64,000 nucleotides of DNA from Pseudomonas palmensis (GTDB taxonomy: Bacteria > Pseudomonadota > Gammaproteobacteria > Pseudomonadales > Pseudomonadaceae). Location: contig NZ_JAFKEC010000017.1 in the NCBI RefSeq assembly GCF_017848315.1, forward strand, positions 30,257 through 94,256, given 5' to 3'. Positions 19,273 to 29,944 of this stretch are shown here, one piece after another. Numbering within the stretch: position 1 is the stretch's first letter; each line of letters starts with the position of its first letter. The translations under genes were made by a program, and so were the position numbers. Below the pieces are notes generated by a model that was given only the letters and a program-made list of their open reading frames with translations, made no database searches and was not told the DNA's origin.

Positions 19273-20469
19273 TTACAGGACCTCGACGATCGCCTTGGTC
19301 ACCACGTGAATGTTGTTCTGGTTCAACGAGGCGACGCAGATACGACCGGTATCCAGAGCATAGATCGCATGCTCGTCCTTCAGGCGTGCCACCTGCTCGA
19401 CGGTCAGGCCCGAGTAGGAGAACATGCCGCACTGGCGCCCGACGAAGCTGAAGTCCTGCTGTGCGCCGTACTGGGCCAGCAGCTCGACCATCTGCTTGCG
19501 CATGCCGTGGATGCGCTGGCGCATCTCGGCCAGTTCCGCTTCCCACATTGCGCGCAGCTCGGGGCTGTTGAGCACGGTGGCGACAATGGTGGCGCCGTGG
19601 GTCGGCGGGTTGGAGTAGTTGGTGCGGATCACGCGCTTGACCTGCGACAGCACGCGAGTGGCCTCTTCCTTGGACTCGGTGACGATCGACAGGGCGCCGA
19701 CGCGCTCGCCGTACAGCGAAAACGACTTGGAGAACGAGCTGGAGACGAAGAAGTCCAGGCCCGATTCGGCGAACAGGCGCACGGCAGCGGCGTCTTCGGC
19801 GATGCCCTGGCCAAAGCCCTGGTAGGCCATGTCCAGGAACGGGATGTGACCCTTGGCCTTGACCACCTCGAGCACGTTGTTCCAGTCGGCCGGGGTCAGG
19901 TCGACGCCGGTCGGGTTGTGGCAGCAGGCGTGCAGTACCACGATCGAGCCGGCCGGCAGCGCGTTGAGGTCCTCGAGCATGCCGGCACGGTTGACGTCAT
20001 GGGTGGCGGCGTCGTAGTAGCGGTAGTTCTTGACCGGGAAACCGGCGGTTTCGAACAGGGCGCGGTGGTTTTCCCAGCTCGGGTCGCTGATTGCGACAGT
20101 GGCATTGGGCGACAGCTGCTTGAGGAAGTCAGCGCCGATCTTCAAGGCGCCGGTACCACCGACGGACTGGGTGGTGACCACACGGCCGGCGGCCAGCAGG
20201 GGCGAATCGGCACCGAACAGCAGCTTCTGCACGGCCTGGTCGTAGGCCACGATGCCGTCGATCGGCAGGTAGCCGCGGGAGGCGTGCTGGGCGGCGCGTT
20301 GGGTTTCGGCTTCGATGACTGCACGCAGCAGTGGGATACGCCCTTCTTCGTTGCAGTAAACACCAACGCCCAGGTTCACCTTGTGGGTGCGGGTATCGGC
20401 ATTGAACGCTTCGTTGAGGCCCAGGATAGGGTCGCGGGGTGCCAGCTCGACAGCGGAAAACAGGCTCAT
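19273..20469 (-). CDS. Aspartate/aromatic amino-acid aminotransferase
   Basis: 398 residues. PLP fold type I enzyme of the AspC/TyrB family: HACCHNPTGVDLT, the internal-aldimine lysine in SSSFSKSFSLYGERVGA, and the substrate Arg near the C-terminus (DTGRICVASLN). It moves amino groups between glutamate and oxaloacetate or aromatic keto acids. Sequence alone does not separate AspC from TyrB. The ATG at 20469 gives the family length; the open frame upstream is not conserved in style. It is divergent from uvrB and ends just before the tRNA-Asn promoter. Confidence 0.93.
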   Translation of the reverse strand: MSLFSAVELAPRDPILGLNEAFNADTRTHKVNLGVGVYCNEEGRIPLLRAVIEAETQRAAQHASRGYLPIDGIVAYDQAVQKLLFGADSPLLAAGRVVTTQSVGGTGALKIGADFLKQLSPNATVAISDPSWENHRALFETAGFPVKNYRYYDAATHDVNRAGMLEDLNALPAGSIVVLHACCHNPTGVDLTPADWNNVLEVVKAKGHIPFLDMAYQGFGQGIAEDAAAVRLFAESGLDFFVSSSFSKSFSLYGERVGALSIVTESKEEATRVLSQVKRVIRTNYSNPPTHGATIVATVLNSPELRAMWEAELAEMRQRIHGMRKQMVELLAQYGAQQDFSFVGRQCGMFSYSGLTVEQVARLKDEHAIYALDTGRICVASLNQNNIHVVTKAIVEVL

Positions 20470-20714
20470 TTTTACCTTGGCTCTGAATGGAGAGTGATAG
20501 AGGTCGCACGCTCCAGCCGAATGCACTGAAGCGGTGCACAAACGGGGAGTCAGTATAGTGATACCCATCGGTCACGGCGACAGTCTGTCGCAGCTTTTAC
20601 TGCTGTTTTCGCGAATATTTTTCGACCGTCAGTCGCTTGCGCCGGTCAATACTGTGAAACAGGCCGTGGTTTGCCTTGAAACTGGCGCCGGGCACCACCA
20701 ATTGGGTATAAGTA

Positions 20715-20730
20715 CTGTCTATAAATACAG
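20715..20730 (+). promoter_or_regulatory. LexA (SOS) box of uvrB
   Basis: CTGTCTATAAATACAG matches the CTGT-N8-ACAG operator with an AT-rich core and differs at one position from the idealised CTGTATATAAATACAG. It lies 34 bp before the uvrB ATG, where LexA would block transcription until DNA damage. Confidence 0.88.
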
Positions 20731-20763
20731 TTGCCTGTATCCGTTCATTTCCAGGGGTTCACC

Positions 20764-22779
<2,016 letters not shown>

Positions 22780-22787
22780 CGGGCCTT

Positions 22788-22868
22788 TCGCGGGTCAAGC
22801 CCGCTCCCACAGGATCACATTGACGCCAAGGGCAATGGAGTACCTGCGGGAGCGGGCTTGCCAGCGAA
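22788..22868. repeat. Inverted pair of REP elements
   Basis: Two copies of the putida-type REP (core GCGGG...CCCGCTCC), about 26 bp each, at 22788-22813 and 22843-22868 in opposite orientation between the convergent uvrB and emrB genes. Transcribed, they form a long stem-loop that may protect the 3' ends of both mRNAs. Confidence 0.8.
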
Positions 22869-22882
22869 GACTTCAACGCGGT

Positions 22883-24433
22883 CTAGTGCGCCTCACCCGC
22901 CTTCAACCCCTGCGGCAGCTTCTTCGTCAACAGCACCGCCACCATGCTGATTGCCAGCCCGATGCCGACAAAATGGAAGGCATCGTTGTACGCCATGATC
23001 ATCGCCTGCTGATGGGTGATCTCGCTCAGCCTGGCCAGCGCTGCCCCTTCGCTGCCCAGCTTCTCGGTCAGCAAGGTCAGCCGCTCAGCGACTGCGGCAT
23101 TGGTCGGTACCACCGCCTCGCGCAGGTAGTCGAAATACATCTTGGTGCGCGCATCCAGCAGCGTGGCCAGCAGCGCAATGCCGATGGCCCCGCCCAGGTT
23201 GCGCAGGATGTTGAACAGGCTCGACGCCGAGCCTGCGTCCTGCGGCTGGATATAGGCCGTGGCAATCAGCGAGATGGTCACCATGATCATCGGCTGCCCC
23301 AGCGCACGGATGATCTGGATATGGTTGAACTGGGTGCCGGCAAAGTCCGGGTTCAATACCCCCGAGCTGAAACTCGCCAGCCCGAACAGTCCGAAGCCGA
23401 TGGTGCAGAGGATCTTCGGCGAAATCACCTTCATCAGTTGCGGCACCAGCGGGATCAGGAACAGCTGCGGCACCCCCATCCACATGATCACTTCGCCGAT
23501 CTGCAGGGCGTTGTAGTTCTGGATCTGCGCCAGGTACAGCGGCAGCAGGTAGATCGAACCGTACAACCCCACGCCCATGCCCAGGCTGGCAATGCTCGAC
23601 AACCCGAAATTGCGGTTCTGCAGGATGCGCAGGTTGATCAGCGGGTTGGGTTTCGAGAACTGCACGATCACGAAGGTAATGAGGCTGACCAGGGCAATGC
23701 TGCCCAGGGTTACGATCAGCCCCGACTCGAGCCAGTCCTTGCGATGCCCCTCCTCAAGAAACACCTGCAGGCAGCCAAGCCCGACGCCCAGCGTCAGGAT
23801 GCCGGTGTAATCGGTGCTTTTGAGCAGCTCCCAGTGCGCTTCCTTCTTCTCCAGGCCGTACAGCAAGCCGCCGATCATGATCAGGCCGGGCGGGATGTTG
23901 ATGTAGAAGATGTATTCCCAGCCCCAGTTCTCGGTCAGCCAGCCGCCCAGGGTAGGGCCGATGGACGGGGCGAAGGTGGCGGTCATGGCGAACATCGCCA
24001 TGCCCTTGGCGCGGTGATGCTCGGGCAGCTTGATCAGGGTCAGGGTGAAGGCCAGCGGGATCAGGGCGCCGCCGGTAAAGCCCTGCAGGGCGCGGAACAC
24101 GATCATGCTTTCCAGGTTCCAGGCCATCGAGCACAGCAGCGACGACACCAGAAAACCCGCCGATACCCACACTGCCAGGCGCCGCGCCGACAGCAGCTGC
24201 ACCAGCCAGGCGGTCAGCGGGATCATGATGATCTCGGCCACCAGGTAGGAGGTGGAGATCCACGAGCCTTCTTCCAGGGTCGCCGACAGGGCGCCCTGGA
24301 TGTCCTTGAGCGACGAGTTGGTGATCTGGATGTCGAGCACTGCCATGAACGCGCCGAGCATCACGCTCATCACCGCGATCCAGTCGCGCCGGCTGGGTTC
24401 GCCGGCGGGACGGATCAGTTGATCACCGGCCAT
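22883..24433 (-). CDS. DHA2-family multidrug efflux MFS transporter, EmrB-like
   Basis: 516 residues with about 14 predicted membrane helices, the DHA2 (EmrB/QacA) form. Motif DIQITNSSL in helix 1, RALQGFTGGALIPLAF (motif C region) and the motif A-like loop PEHHRAKGMA fit. It exports drugs by proton antiport and works with the adaptor encoded just upstream, whose end it overlaps by 11 bp. No dedicated outer-membrane channel is encoded here, so a shared TolC-like protein is expected. Substrates cannot be inferred. Confidence 0.92.
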   Translation of the reverse strand: MAGDQLIRPAGEPSRRDWIAVMSVMLGAFMAVLDIQITNSSLKDIQGALSATLEEGSWISTSYLVAEIIMIPLTAWLVQLLSARRLAVWVSAGFLVSSLLCSMAWNLESMIVFRALQGFTGGALIPLAFTLTLIKLPEHHRAKGMAMFAMTATFAPSIGPTLGGWLTENWGWEYIFYINIPPGLIMIGGLLYGLEKKEAHWELLKSTDYTGILTLGVGLGCLQVFLEEGHRKDWLESGLIVTLGSIALVSLITFVIVQFSKPNPLINLRILQNRNFGLSSIASLGMGVGLYGSIYLLPLYLAQIQNYNALQIGEVIMWMGVPQLFLIPLVPQLMKVISPKILCTIGFGLFGLASFSSGVLNPDFAGTQFNHIQIIRALGQPMIMVTISLIATAYIQPQDAGSASSLFNILRNLGGAIGIALLATLLDARTKMYFDYLREAVVPTNAAVAERLTLLTEKLGSEGAALARLSEITHQQAMIMAYNDAFHFVGIGLAISMVAVLLTKKLPQGLKAGEAH

Positions 24434-25463
24434 CGGTACGGATATCGACGGTGGCGGTCACCGACATGCCCGGGCGGATCTTGCCGTGCAGCGGGTTGTC
24501 GGCGGCGAAGGTCAGCTTGACCGGGATGCGCTGCACGACCTTGGTGAAGTTGCCGGTGGCGTTGTCGGGTGGCAGCAGGCTGAACTGCGCGCCGGAAGCG
24601 GCGAACAGGCTGTCGACGCGGGCTTCGATCGGCGTGTCGGGGTAGCTGTCGAACACCAGCTCGGCACGCTGGCCGGGCTGCATCTTGCCGATCTGGGTTT
24701 CCTTGAAGTTGGCCTGCACCCAGATGTCCTGATCGGGCACGATCGACAGCAGGTAGGCGCCGGCCTGCACGTACTGGCCGTTGCGTGCCGCGCGCTGGCC
24801 GATCATGCCGCTGATCGGCGCGCGAATTTCACTGCGGCTCAGGTTCAGCTCGGCCTGGGCCAGGTCGGTGCGGGCGGTGGCGATCTGGGCGTCCAGGCGC
24901 TTGAGTTCGGCAGCCAGTGCGTTGACCTGCTGGCGTTGACCCTGCAGGTCGGCCTGGGCCTTGCTCACCTGGGAGCGTGCCACGTTGCTTTCGGCCGACA
25001 GGGTGGTCACCCGTTCTTCCGAGACAAAGCCTGGCTTGCGCAGCGCCTGTGCACGGTTGAGGTCCAGCTGGGTACGCCCAAGTGTGGCCTGGTTGGCCGA
25101 CACCTGTGCCTGGCCGGCGGCGATCAGGCTCGCCTGCTGCGTCAGGCGGCTGTCGGCTTGCAGGCGCTCGGCCTCGCGGGTGGCCAGGGTGGCGCGGGCG
25201 CGCTCCACGGCAAACTGGAAGTCGTTGCCTTCCAGGCGCACCAGCAGGTCGCCCTTGGCCACATGCTGGTTGTCCTCGACCAGCACCTGCTCGATGCGCG
25301 CACCCAACTGGCTGGAAACCCGGGTGATCTCGCCCTGCACGTAGGCGTTGTCGGTGCTCTCGTAGAAGCGCCCCTTGAAGTACCAGTGGGCCAGAAAGCC
25401 CAGGCCGATGAGCAGAACCAGGGTCAGGAAAATCAGCAGGCGACGCTTGAGTTGGGCAGGCAT
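24423..25463 (-). CDS. HlyD-family membrane fusion protein, EmrA-like
   Basis: 346 residues. One N-terminal membrane helix (LLIFLTLVLLIGLGFLAHW, about 9-27), then lipoyl-like halves (STDNAYVQGEITRVSSQLGARIEQV and RSEIRAPISGMIGQ) around a long coiled-coil hairpin (about 90-200). It spans the periplasm and links the EmrB-like pump to an outer-membrane channel. It is the first gene of the pair and divergent from gltX. Confidence 0.92.
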   Translation of the reverse strand: MPAQLKRRLLIFLTLVLLIGLGFLAHWYFKGRFYESTDNAYVQGEITRVSSQLGARIEQVLVEDNQHVAKGDLLVRLEGNDFQFAVERARATLATREAERLQADSRLTQQASLIAAGQAQVSANQATLGRTQLDLNRAQALRKPGFVSEERVTTLSAESNVARSQVSKAQADLQGQRQQVNALAAELKRLDAQIATARTDLAQAELNLSRSEIRAPISGMIGQRAARNGQYVQAGAYLLSIVPDQDIWVQANFKETQIGKMQPGQRAELVFDSYPDTPIEARVDSLFAASGAQFSLLPPDNATGNFTKVVQRIPVKLTFAADNPLHGKIRPGMSVTATVDIRTDGR

Positions 25464-25606
25464 GGGTACGATCGTTCCAAAAATGTAAGCAAATTTAACA
25501 AGGTTTGCCTTGGCAAACACAAGCGCCGATCGTGCCCATTGCTGGAGCCGGGTGGCCCCGTGCTGTTAACATCCAGCCTTTGTTTCACCTCTTGTTCGAG
25601 ACTCTC

Positions 25607-27088
25607 ATGACCACCGTTCGCACGCGTATCGCGCCTTCGCCGACTGGCGATCCCCATGTCGGCACTGCCTACATCGCCCTGTTCAACTACTGCTTCGCCA
25701 AGCAGCACGGTGGCGAATTCATCCTGCGTATCGAAGATACCGATCAGCTGCGCTCCACCCGCGAGTCCGAGCAGCAGATCTTCGATGCCCTGCGCTGGCT
25801 GGGTATCGAATGGAGCGAAGGCCCGGATGTCGGCGGCCCGCACGGCCCGTACCGCCAGAGCGAACGTGGCGAGATCTACAAGCAGTACGCCCAGCAACTG
25901 GTCGATCTGGGCCATGCCTTCCCGTGCTTCTGTACCGCCGAAGAACTGGACCAGATGCGTGCCGAGCAGATGGCCCGCGGCGAAACCCCGCGCTATGACG
26001 GGCGCGCCTTGCTGCTCTCGCCTGAAGAAGTGCAGCGTCGCCTGGCCGCCGGCGAGCCCCATGTGATCCGCATGAAAGTGCCGACCGAAGGCGTGTGCGT
26101 GGTACCGGACATGCTGCGCGGCGACGTCGAGATTCCGTGGGACCGCATGGACATGCAGGTACTGATGAAAACCGATGGCCTGCCGACCTACTTCCTGGCC
26201 AACGTGGTCGATGACCACCTGATGGGCATCACCCACGTATTGCGTGGCGAAGAGTGGCTGCCTTCGGCGCCCAAGCTGATCAAGCTGTACGAGTACTTCG
26301 GCTGGGAGCAGCCAACCCTGTGCTACATGCCGCTGCTGCGCAACCCCGACAAGAGCAAGCTGTCCAAGCGCAAGAACCCGACCTCGGTGACCTTCTACGA
26401 GCGCATGGGCTTCATGCCCGAAGCCATGCTCAACTACCTGGGCCGCATGGGTTGGTCGATGCCGGACGAGCGCGAGAAGTTCTCGCTGGCCGAAATGGTC
26501 GAGCACTTCGACCTGTCGCGTGTGTCGCTGGGCGGCCCGATCTTCGACATCGAGAAGCTGTCGTGGCTCAACGGCCAGTGGCTGCGTGAGCTGCCTGTCG
26601 CAGAGTTTGCCGCGCGCGTGCAGAAATGGGCGTTCAACAGCGACTACATGATGAAGATCGCGCCGCACGTGCAGGGCAGGGTAGAGACCTTCAGCCAGAT
26701 TGCGCCGCTGGGTGGGTTCTTCTTCGAAGGTGCGCTCAAGCTCGACGCCAAGCTGTTCGAGCACAAGAAACTGTCGGCCGACCAGGTACGCCAGGTGATC
26801 CAGCTGATCCTGTGGAAGCTCGAGGGGCTGCGCCAGTGGGAGAAGGATCGCATCACCGGCTGCATCCAGGCGGTGGTCGAGGCGCTGGAGCTCAAGCTGC
26901 GTGACGCGATGCCGCTGATGTTCGCCGCGATTTCCGGCCAGGCCAGCTCGGTGTCGGTGCTCGATGCGATGGAGATCCTCGGGCCGGACCTGACCCGCTA
27001 CCGCCTGCGCCAGGCGCTGGACCTGCTGGGTGGTGTGTCGAAGAAAGAAAACAAGGAATGGGAAAAGCTGTTGGGCACCATTGCCTGA
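25607..27088 (+). CDS. gltX: Glutamyl-tRNA synthetase
   Basis: 493 residues, class I synthetase. The HIGH-type signature is [17 protein letters not shown] and the KMSKS-type loop is [11 protein letters not shown]. The C-terminal helical anticodon-binding domain is complete. The ATG at 25607 gives the family length; the upstream in-frame region overlaps the promoter. Two copies of its substrate tRNA-Glu are encoded just downstream (27540 and 27789). Confidence 0.97.
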   Translation: MTTVRTRIAPSPTGDPHVGTAYIALFNYCFAKQHGGEFILRIEDTDQLRSTRESEQQIFDALRWLGIEWSEGPDVGGPHGPYRQSERGEIYKQYAQQLVDLGHAFPCFCTAEELDQMRAEQMARGETPRYDGRALLLSPEEVQRRLAAGEPHVIRMKVPTEGVCVVPDMLRGDVEIPWDRMDMQVLMKTDGLPTYFLANVVDDHLMGITHVLRGEEWLPSAPKLIKLYEYFGWEQPTLCYMPLLRNPDKSKLSKRKNPTSVTFYERMGFMPEAMLNYLGRMGWSMPDEREKFSLAEMVEHFDLSRVSLGGPIFDIEKLSWLNGQWLRELPVAEFAARVQKWAFNSDYMMKIAPHVQGRVETFSQIAPLGGFFFEGALKLDAKLFEHKKLSADQVRQVIQLILWKLEGLRQWEKDRITGCIQAVVEALELKLRDAMPLMFAAISGQASSVSVLDAMEILGPDLTRYRLRQALDLLGGVSKKENKEWEKLLGTIA

Positions 27089-27099
27089 GCATTTTTCCC

Positions 27100-27186
27100 G
27101 TAGGAGCCGGCCTTGCCGGCGAACAAAGCGCTGCGGTACCCGGTATTGCGCAGCGCCTGTTTCGCCGGCAAGGCCGGCTCCTGCAA
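27100..27186. repeat. Inverted REP pair downstream of gltX
   Basis: The near-perfect arms GTAGGAGCCGGCCTTGCCGG (from 27100) and CCGGCAAGGCCGGCTCCTGC (to 27184), with an inner stem GCGCTGCG/CGCAGCGC, form one large cruciform-like structure. It probably acts as transcription terminator or mRNA 3' stabiliser for gltX. Confidence 0.8.
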
Positions 27187-27281
27187 GGGCGAGACCCCCG
27201 AGTTTGCGGGGGCTCTCCTGACCCAGGCCGGTAAGTGTTTGTTATCTCGGAAATTTCTTTTGGATTTTGTTGAAAATTTAT

Positions 27282-27310
27282 TTGACAGGTCTTCAATCCG
27301 ATCTTAATAT
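27282..27310 (+). promoter_or_regulatory. Promoter of the Ala-Glu tRNA operon
   Basis: Perfect -35 TTGACA (27282-27287), 17-nt spacer, -10 TAATAT (27305-27310), then a GCGCCCC discriminator as in stringent-controlled stable-RNA promoters. The upstream 40 bp are AT-rich and could act as an UP element. Confidence 0.9.
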
Positions 27311-27385
27311 GCGCCCCGTCCACAGCGATGAACGAAACGAAGCGCGAAGCACCCAGCCAAGCGATTCAGTTCAAAGCGACATTGT

Positions 27386-27461
27386 GGGGCTATAGCTCAG
27401 CTGGGAGAGCGCCTGCATGGCATGCAGGAGGTCAGCGGTTCGATCCCGCTTAGCTCCACCA
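27386..27461 (+). tRNA. tRNA-Ala (GGC), copy 1
   Basis: 76 nt with acceptor GGGGCTA/TAGCTCC, anticodon loop ATGGCAT (anticodon GGC) and encoded CCA. It is identical to copy 2 at 27669. Confidence 0.97.
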
Positions 27462-27539
27462 AATTCCCTATCCGGAGTTGGTCATACAACTCAGGGTTCA
27501 ACCGGGTTCCAGCAGCCGGGTTGTGTGGTAAGAAGGTTC

Positions 27540-27615
27540 GTCCCCTTCGTCTAGTGGCCTAGGACACCGCCCTTTCACGGCGGTAACAGGGGTTCGAGTC
27601 CCCTAGGGGACGCCA
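27540..27615 (+). tRNA. tRNA-Glu (TTC), copy 1
   Basis: 76 nt. Acceptor GTCCCCT/AGGGGAC, anticodon loop CTTTCAC (TTC), T-loop GGTTCGAGTCC, encoded CCA. It is identical to copy 2 at 27789. Confidence 0.97.
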
Positions 27616-27668
27616 GTTTTACACAAGTGATGTTGCAAGACATCGCTGGGCCGCGAGGCTAGAAATCT

Positions 27669-27744
27669 GGGGCTATAGCTCAGCTGGGAGAGCGCCTGCA
27701 TGGCATGCAGGAGGTCAGCGGTTCGATCCCGCTTAGCTCCACCA
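27669..27744 (+). tRNA. tRNA-Ala (GGC), copy 2
   Basis: Exact copy of the tRNA at 27386-27461 with a different flanking spacer, so the copies are maintained individually and are not one recent tandem duplication of the whole unit. Confidence 0.97.
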
Positions 27745-27788
27745 ATTTTGCCAGGGTTCGTGAAAACGAGCCTGCACGAAGGTTACAA

Positions 27789-27864
27789 GTCCCCTTCGTC
27801 TAGTGGCCTAGGACACCGCCCTTTCACGGCGGTAACAGGGGTTCGAGTCCCCTAGGGGACGCCA
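27789..27864 (+). tRNA. tRNA-Glu (TTC), copy 2
   Basis: Exact copy of the tRNA at 27540-27615. Last gene of the array, followed by the imperfect AAGGCTCATTCGATTATTGAATGAGCCTTTTG hairpin region at 27889-27921, which probably terminates the operon. Confidence 0.97.
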
Positions 27865-27888
27865 TTTTACCCGCTCTGCGGGATTTCA

Positions 27889-27922
27889 AGGCTCATTCGA
27901 TTATTGAATGAGCCTTTTGTTT
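27889..27922 (+). terminator. Terminator of the Ala-Glu tRNA operon
   Basis: AAGGCTCATTC and GAATGAGCCTT form an 11-bp stem around a short AT-rich loop, followed by TTGTTTTTTCC. Confidence 0.88.
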
Positions 27923-27979
27923 TTTCCCTCGAAAAAATCTCTTTCGCCCTTGGGCCGCAGGAGAAAGTGCTTGCCAATA

Positions 27980-28013
27980 AATATTATGAGCATAATATTA
28001 GATCCATAATATT
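27980..28013 (+). promoter_or_regulatory. Probable operator of the downstream TetR gene
   Basis: An inverted repeat AATATTAT-N4-ATAATATT (27980-27999) is followed by a further ATAATATT (28006-28013), ending 12 bp before the TetR start codon at 28026. Its AT-rich composition contrasts with the surrounding GC-rich DNA. Position and symmetry suggest an autoregulatory operator that overlaps the promoter. Confidence 0.65.
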
Positions 28014-28025
28014 TGGAGGCCTGCC

Positions 28026-28565
28026 ATGCACGACAAAAAAGCCCAGACCCGCCAGCGCATTTTGGATGCGGCGCGCAGTGCGCTGATCCTTAACGGCCCG
28101 GCCGACCCCAGTGTGCAGCAGGTGATGGGCGCTGCGGGGCTCACCGTGGGTGGGTTCTATGCGCATTTCGAGAACAAGGATGCGCTGATGCTCGAAGCCT
28201 TTTGCCAGTTACTTGGCGAGCGCCGGGCCTTGCTGGCACAGGTCGACGCGTCGCTGGACGGGGAGGCGCGTCGTGCCCTGGTGGCGGCCTTCTACCTGTC
28301 GCGCAAACACCGCGATGCCGTCGACAGCGGCTGCCCGCTGCCCAGCTCTCTGGGCGAGATCAATCAGTTGCCGGCGACCTTTCGCGCGGTGCTGACCGAG
28401 CATATCGAGTTGATGATGGCCAACCTGGCCGACACCCCCGAAGACGCCGACAAAGTGCTGGCCGACCTGGCCCTGATGGTCGGCGGCCTGGCCCTGGCGC
28501 GAGCGCTGGGTACCAGCGAATTGTCCGACCGTGTGTTGCGTGCCGCCAAGTCCGCGGTGATCTGA
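28026..28565 (+). CDS. TetR-family regulator
   Basis: 179 residues. Helix-turn-helix at about residues 9-50 (RILDAARSALILNG...VQQVMGAAGLTVGGFYAHFENKDAL), then a helical C-terminal sensor domain with a GCPLPSSLGEI segment typical of the YcdC/AcuR-like branch. The ATG follows GGAGG. It is immediately followed (14 bp) by an alpha/beta hydrolase gene, which it probably controls together with itself through the AT-rich inverted repeat upstream. The ligand is unknown. Confidence 0.9.
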   Translation: MHDKKAQTRQRILDAARSALILNGPADPSVQQVMGAAGLTVGGFYAHFENKDALMLEAFCQLLGERRALLAQVDASLDGEARRALVAAFYLSRKHRDAVDSGCPLPSSLGEINQLPATFRAVLTEHIELMMANLADTPEDADKVLADLALMVGGLALARALGTSELSDRVLRAAKSAVI

Positions 28566-28579
28566 TCTGGAGCGACGTG

Positions 28580-29413
28580 ATGAACAGCCTGAGCTGGATT
28601 CGTGGTATCAACGCCACTGTTGGACGCCTGGCACCCAATCGGGTGGCCGGGCAGATGCGCCAGGCCTTCATGAGCCCGCGCACCTTGCCGCCACGCGACT
28701 GGGAACTGCCGCTGCTGGCGCGTGCCGAGCGCATTACCCTGCGCTTTGGCCTGAGTGCGCTGCGCTGGGGGCAAGGCCCCACGGTGCTGCTGATGCACGG
28801 CTGGGAGGGGCGCCCCACCCAGTTCGCCCATCTGATCGAGGCCCTGGTGGCCGCCGGCTATTGTGCGGTGGCGCTCGAAGGGCCGGCCCACGGCCGCTCG
28901 CGTGGAAACAAGGCCAACGTGGTGTCGTTCGCCCACGCCTTGCTCGAGGCGGCCGGTGAGCTGGGCCCATTGCACGGGGTGATCGGCCATTCCATGGGCG
29001 GTGCCAGTACGCTGCTGGCCCTGCAGTGGGGGCTGCGTACCGAGGTGGCGGTGAGCATCGCCGCGCCGGCGCGCCTGCTCGAGGTGCTGCGCGGCATGGC
29101 GCGGCACCTGGGGTTGCCGGCGCGGGCGCGGGCAGCCTTCATTCGCCAGGTGGAGCGAGAGGTCGGGGTGCCGATCTCGCGCCTGGACGTGGCCGTCTAC
29201 CAGCTGGAACTGCCCGGTTTCATCGTGCATGCCGAGGACGACCCGCTGGTCGCCGTCAGCGAGGCGCGGCTGATTCATCAGGCGTGGTTCGACAGCCAGC
29301 TGCTGCTGTTGCCCCAGGGCGGGCATATGCGTGTGCTGTCCGACCCGCAACTGGTCGACGGCGTGCTTGCGCTGCTGCAACGCAGTGCCCGGCCAGTGCG
29401 CCAATCAGCCTGA
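28580..29413 (+). CDS. Alpha/beta hydrolase
   Basis: 277 residues. The nucleophile elbow is GHSMGG (serine near 138), the oxyanion segment is LLMHGWEGRP, the acid residue lies in HAEDDPLVAV and the base in PQGGHMRVL, so the triad is complete. No signal peptide. The start is the ATG at 28580 behind GGAGCGACG; the reading frame is open far upstream inside the TetR gene, but that is a shadow. Likely an esterase or lipase-like enzyme of unknown substrate, controlled by the TetR partner. Confidence 0.88.
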   Translation: MNSLSWIRGINATVGRLAPNRVAGQMRQAFMSPRTLPPRDWELPLLARAERITLRFGLSALRWGQGPTVLLMHGWEGRPTQFAHLIEALVAAGYCAVALEGPAHGRSRGNKANVVSFAHALLEAAGELGPLHGVIGHSMGGASTLLALQWGLRTEVAVSIAAPARLLEVLRGMARHLGLPARARAAFIRQVEREVGVPISRLDVAVYQLELPGFIVHAEDDPLVAVSEARLIHQAWFDSQLLLLPQGGHMRVLSDPQLVDGVLALLQRSARPVRQSA

Positions 29414-29457
29414 GCATCCGTTACACTCTGCCCGTTCACTACAGATCGGGAGCGGGC

Positions 29458-29895
29458 ATGAGCTGGGATCGGGCAACGCCATTTACCATCGACCTGCAGG
29501 TCGGTGCCGAGGATATCGACGGCCTGGGGCACGCCAACAACGCGGTGTACGTCACCTGGCTCGAGCGCTGCGCCTGGCGTCATTCCCAGCGCCTGGGGCT
29601 GGACCTGGCCGAGTACCGGCGCCTGGACCGCGCCATGGCCGTGGTGCGTCACGAGATCGACTATCTGGCCAGCGCCTATGAGGACGACATCCTGCAGTTG
29701 GCCACCTGGATCGTCGACTGGGACCAGCGCCTGAAGATGACCCGTCACTTCCAGCTGGTGCGACCAAGCGACGGCACCACCTTGCTGCGGGCGCAGACCA
29801 CCTTCGTGTGCATCGAGCTGTCCACCGGCAAGCCCAGGCGCATGCCGGCAGAATTCATCGAGGGCTACGGCGCCGCGATGGCCGGAGCCCGATAA
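29458..29895 (+). CDS. 4HBT hotdog-fold acyl-CoA thioesterase
   Basis: 145 residues. The hotdog motif [23 protein letters not shown] with the catalytic Asp, and the later MTRHFQLV...TTFVCIEL strands, match the YbgC/4-hydroxybenzoyl-CoA thioesterase group. It is cytoplasmic and hydrolyses acyl-CoA; the chain preference cannot be told. It lies between the hydrolase and dusC in the same direction. Confidence 0.88.
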   Translation: MSWDRATPFTIDLQVGAEDIDGLGHANNAVYVTWLERCAWRHSQRLGLDLAEYRRLDRAMAVVRHEIDYLASAYEDDILQLATWIVDWDQRLKMTRHFQLVRPSDGTTLLRAQTTFVCIELSTGKPRRMPAEFIEGYGAAMAGAR

Positions 29896-29944
29896 GCCAC
29901 GGTTTTTGCTAGACTGCCGGCCTTTTTCGCGCGAGACCCACGCC

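Noticed and set aside
27386..27864. Duplicated tRNA-Ala/Glu units as an assembly artefact
   Set aside because: The spacers between copies differ completely, which an artefactual tandem duplication would not produce.
28202..28579. N-terminal extension of the alpha/beta hydrolase into the TetR gene
   Set aside because: The extension is the TetR gene read in another frame; the ATG at 28580 has a ribosome-binding site and begins a complete hydrolase.
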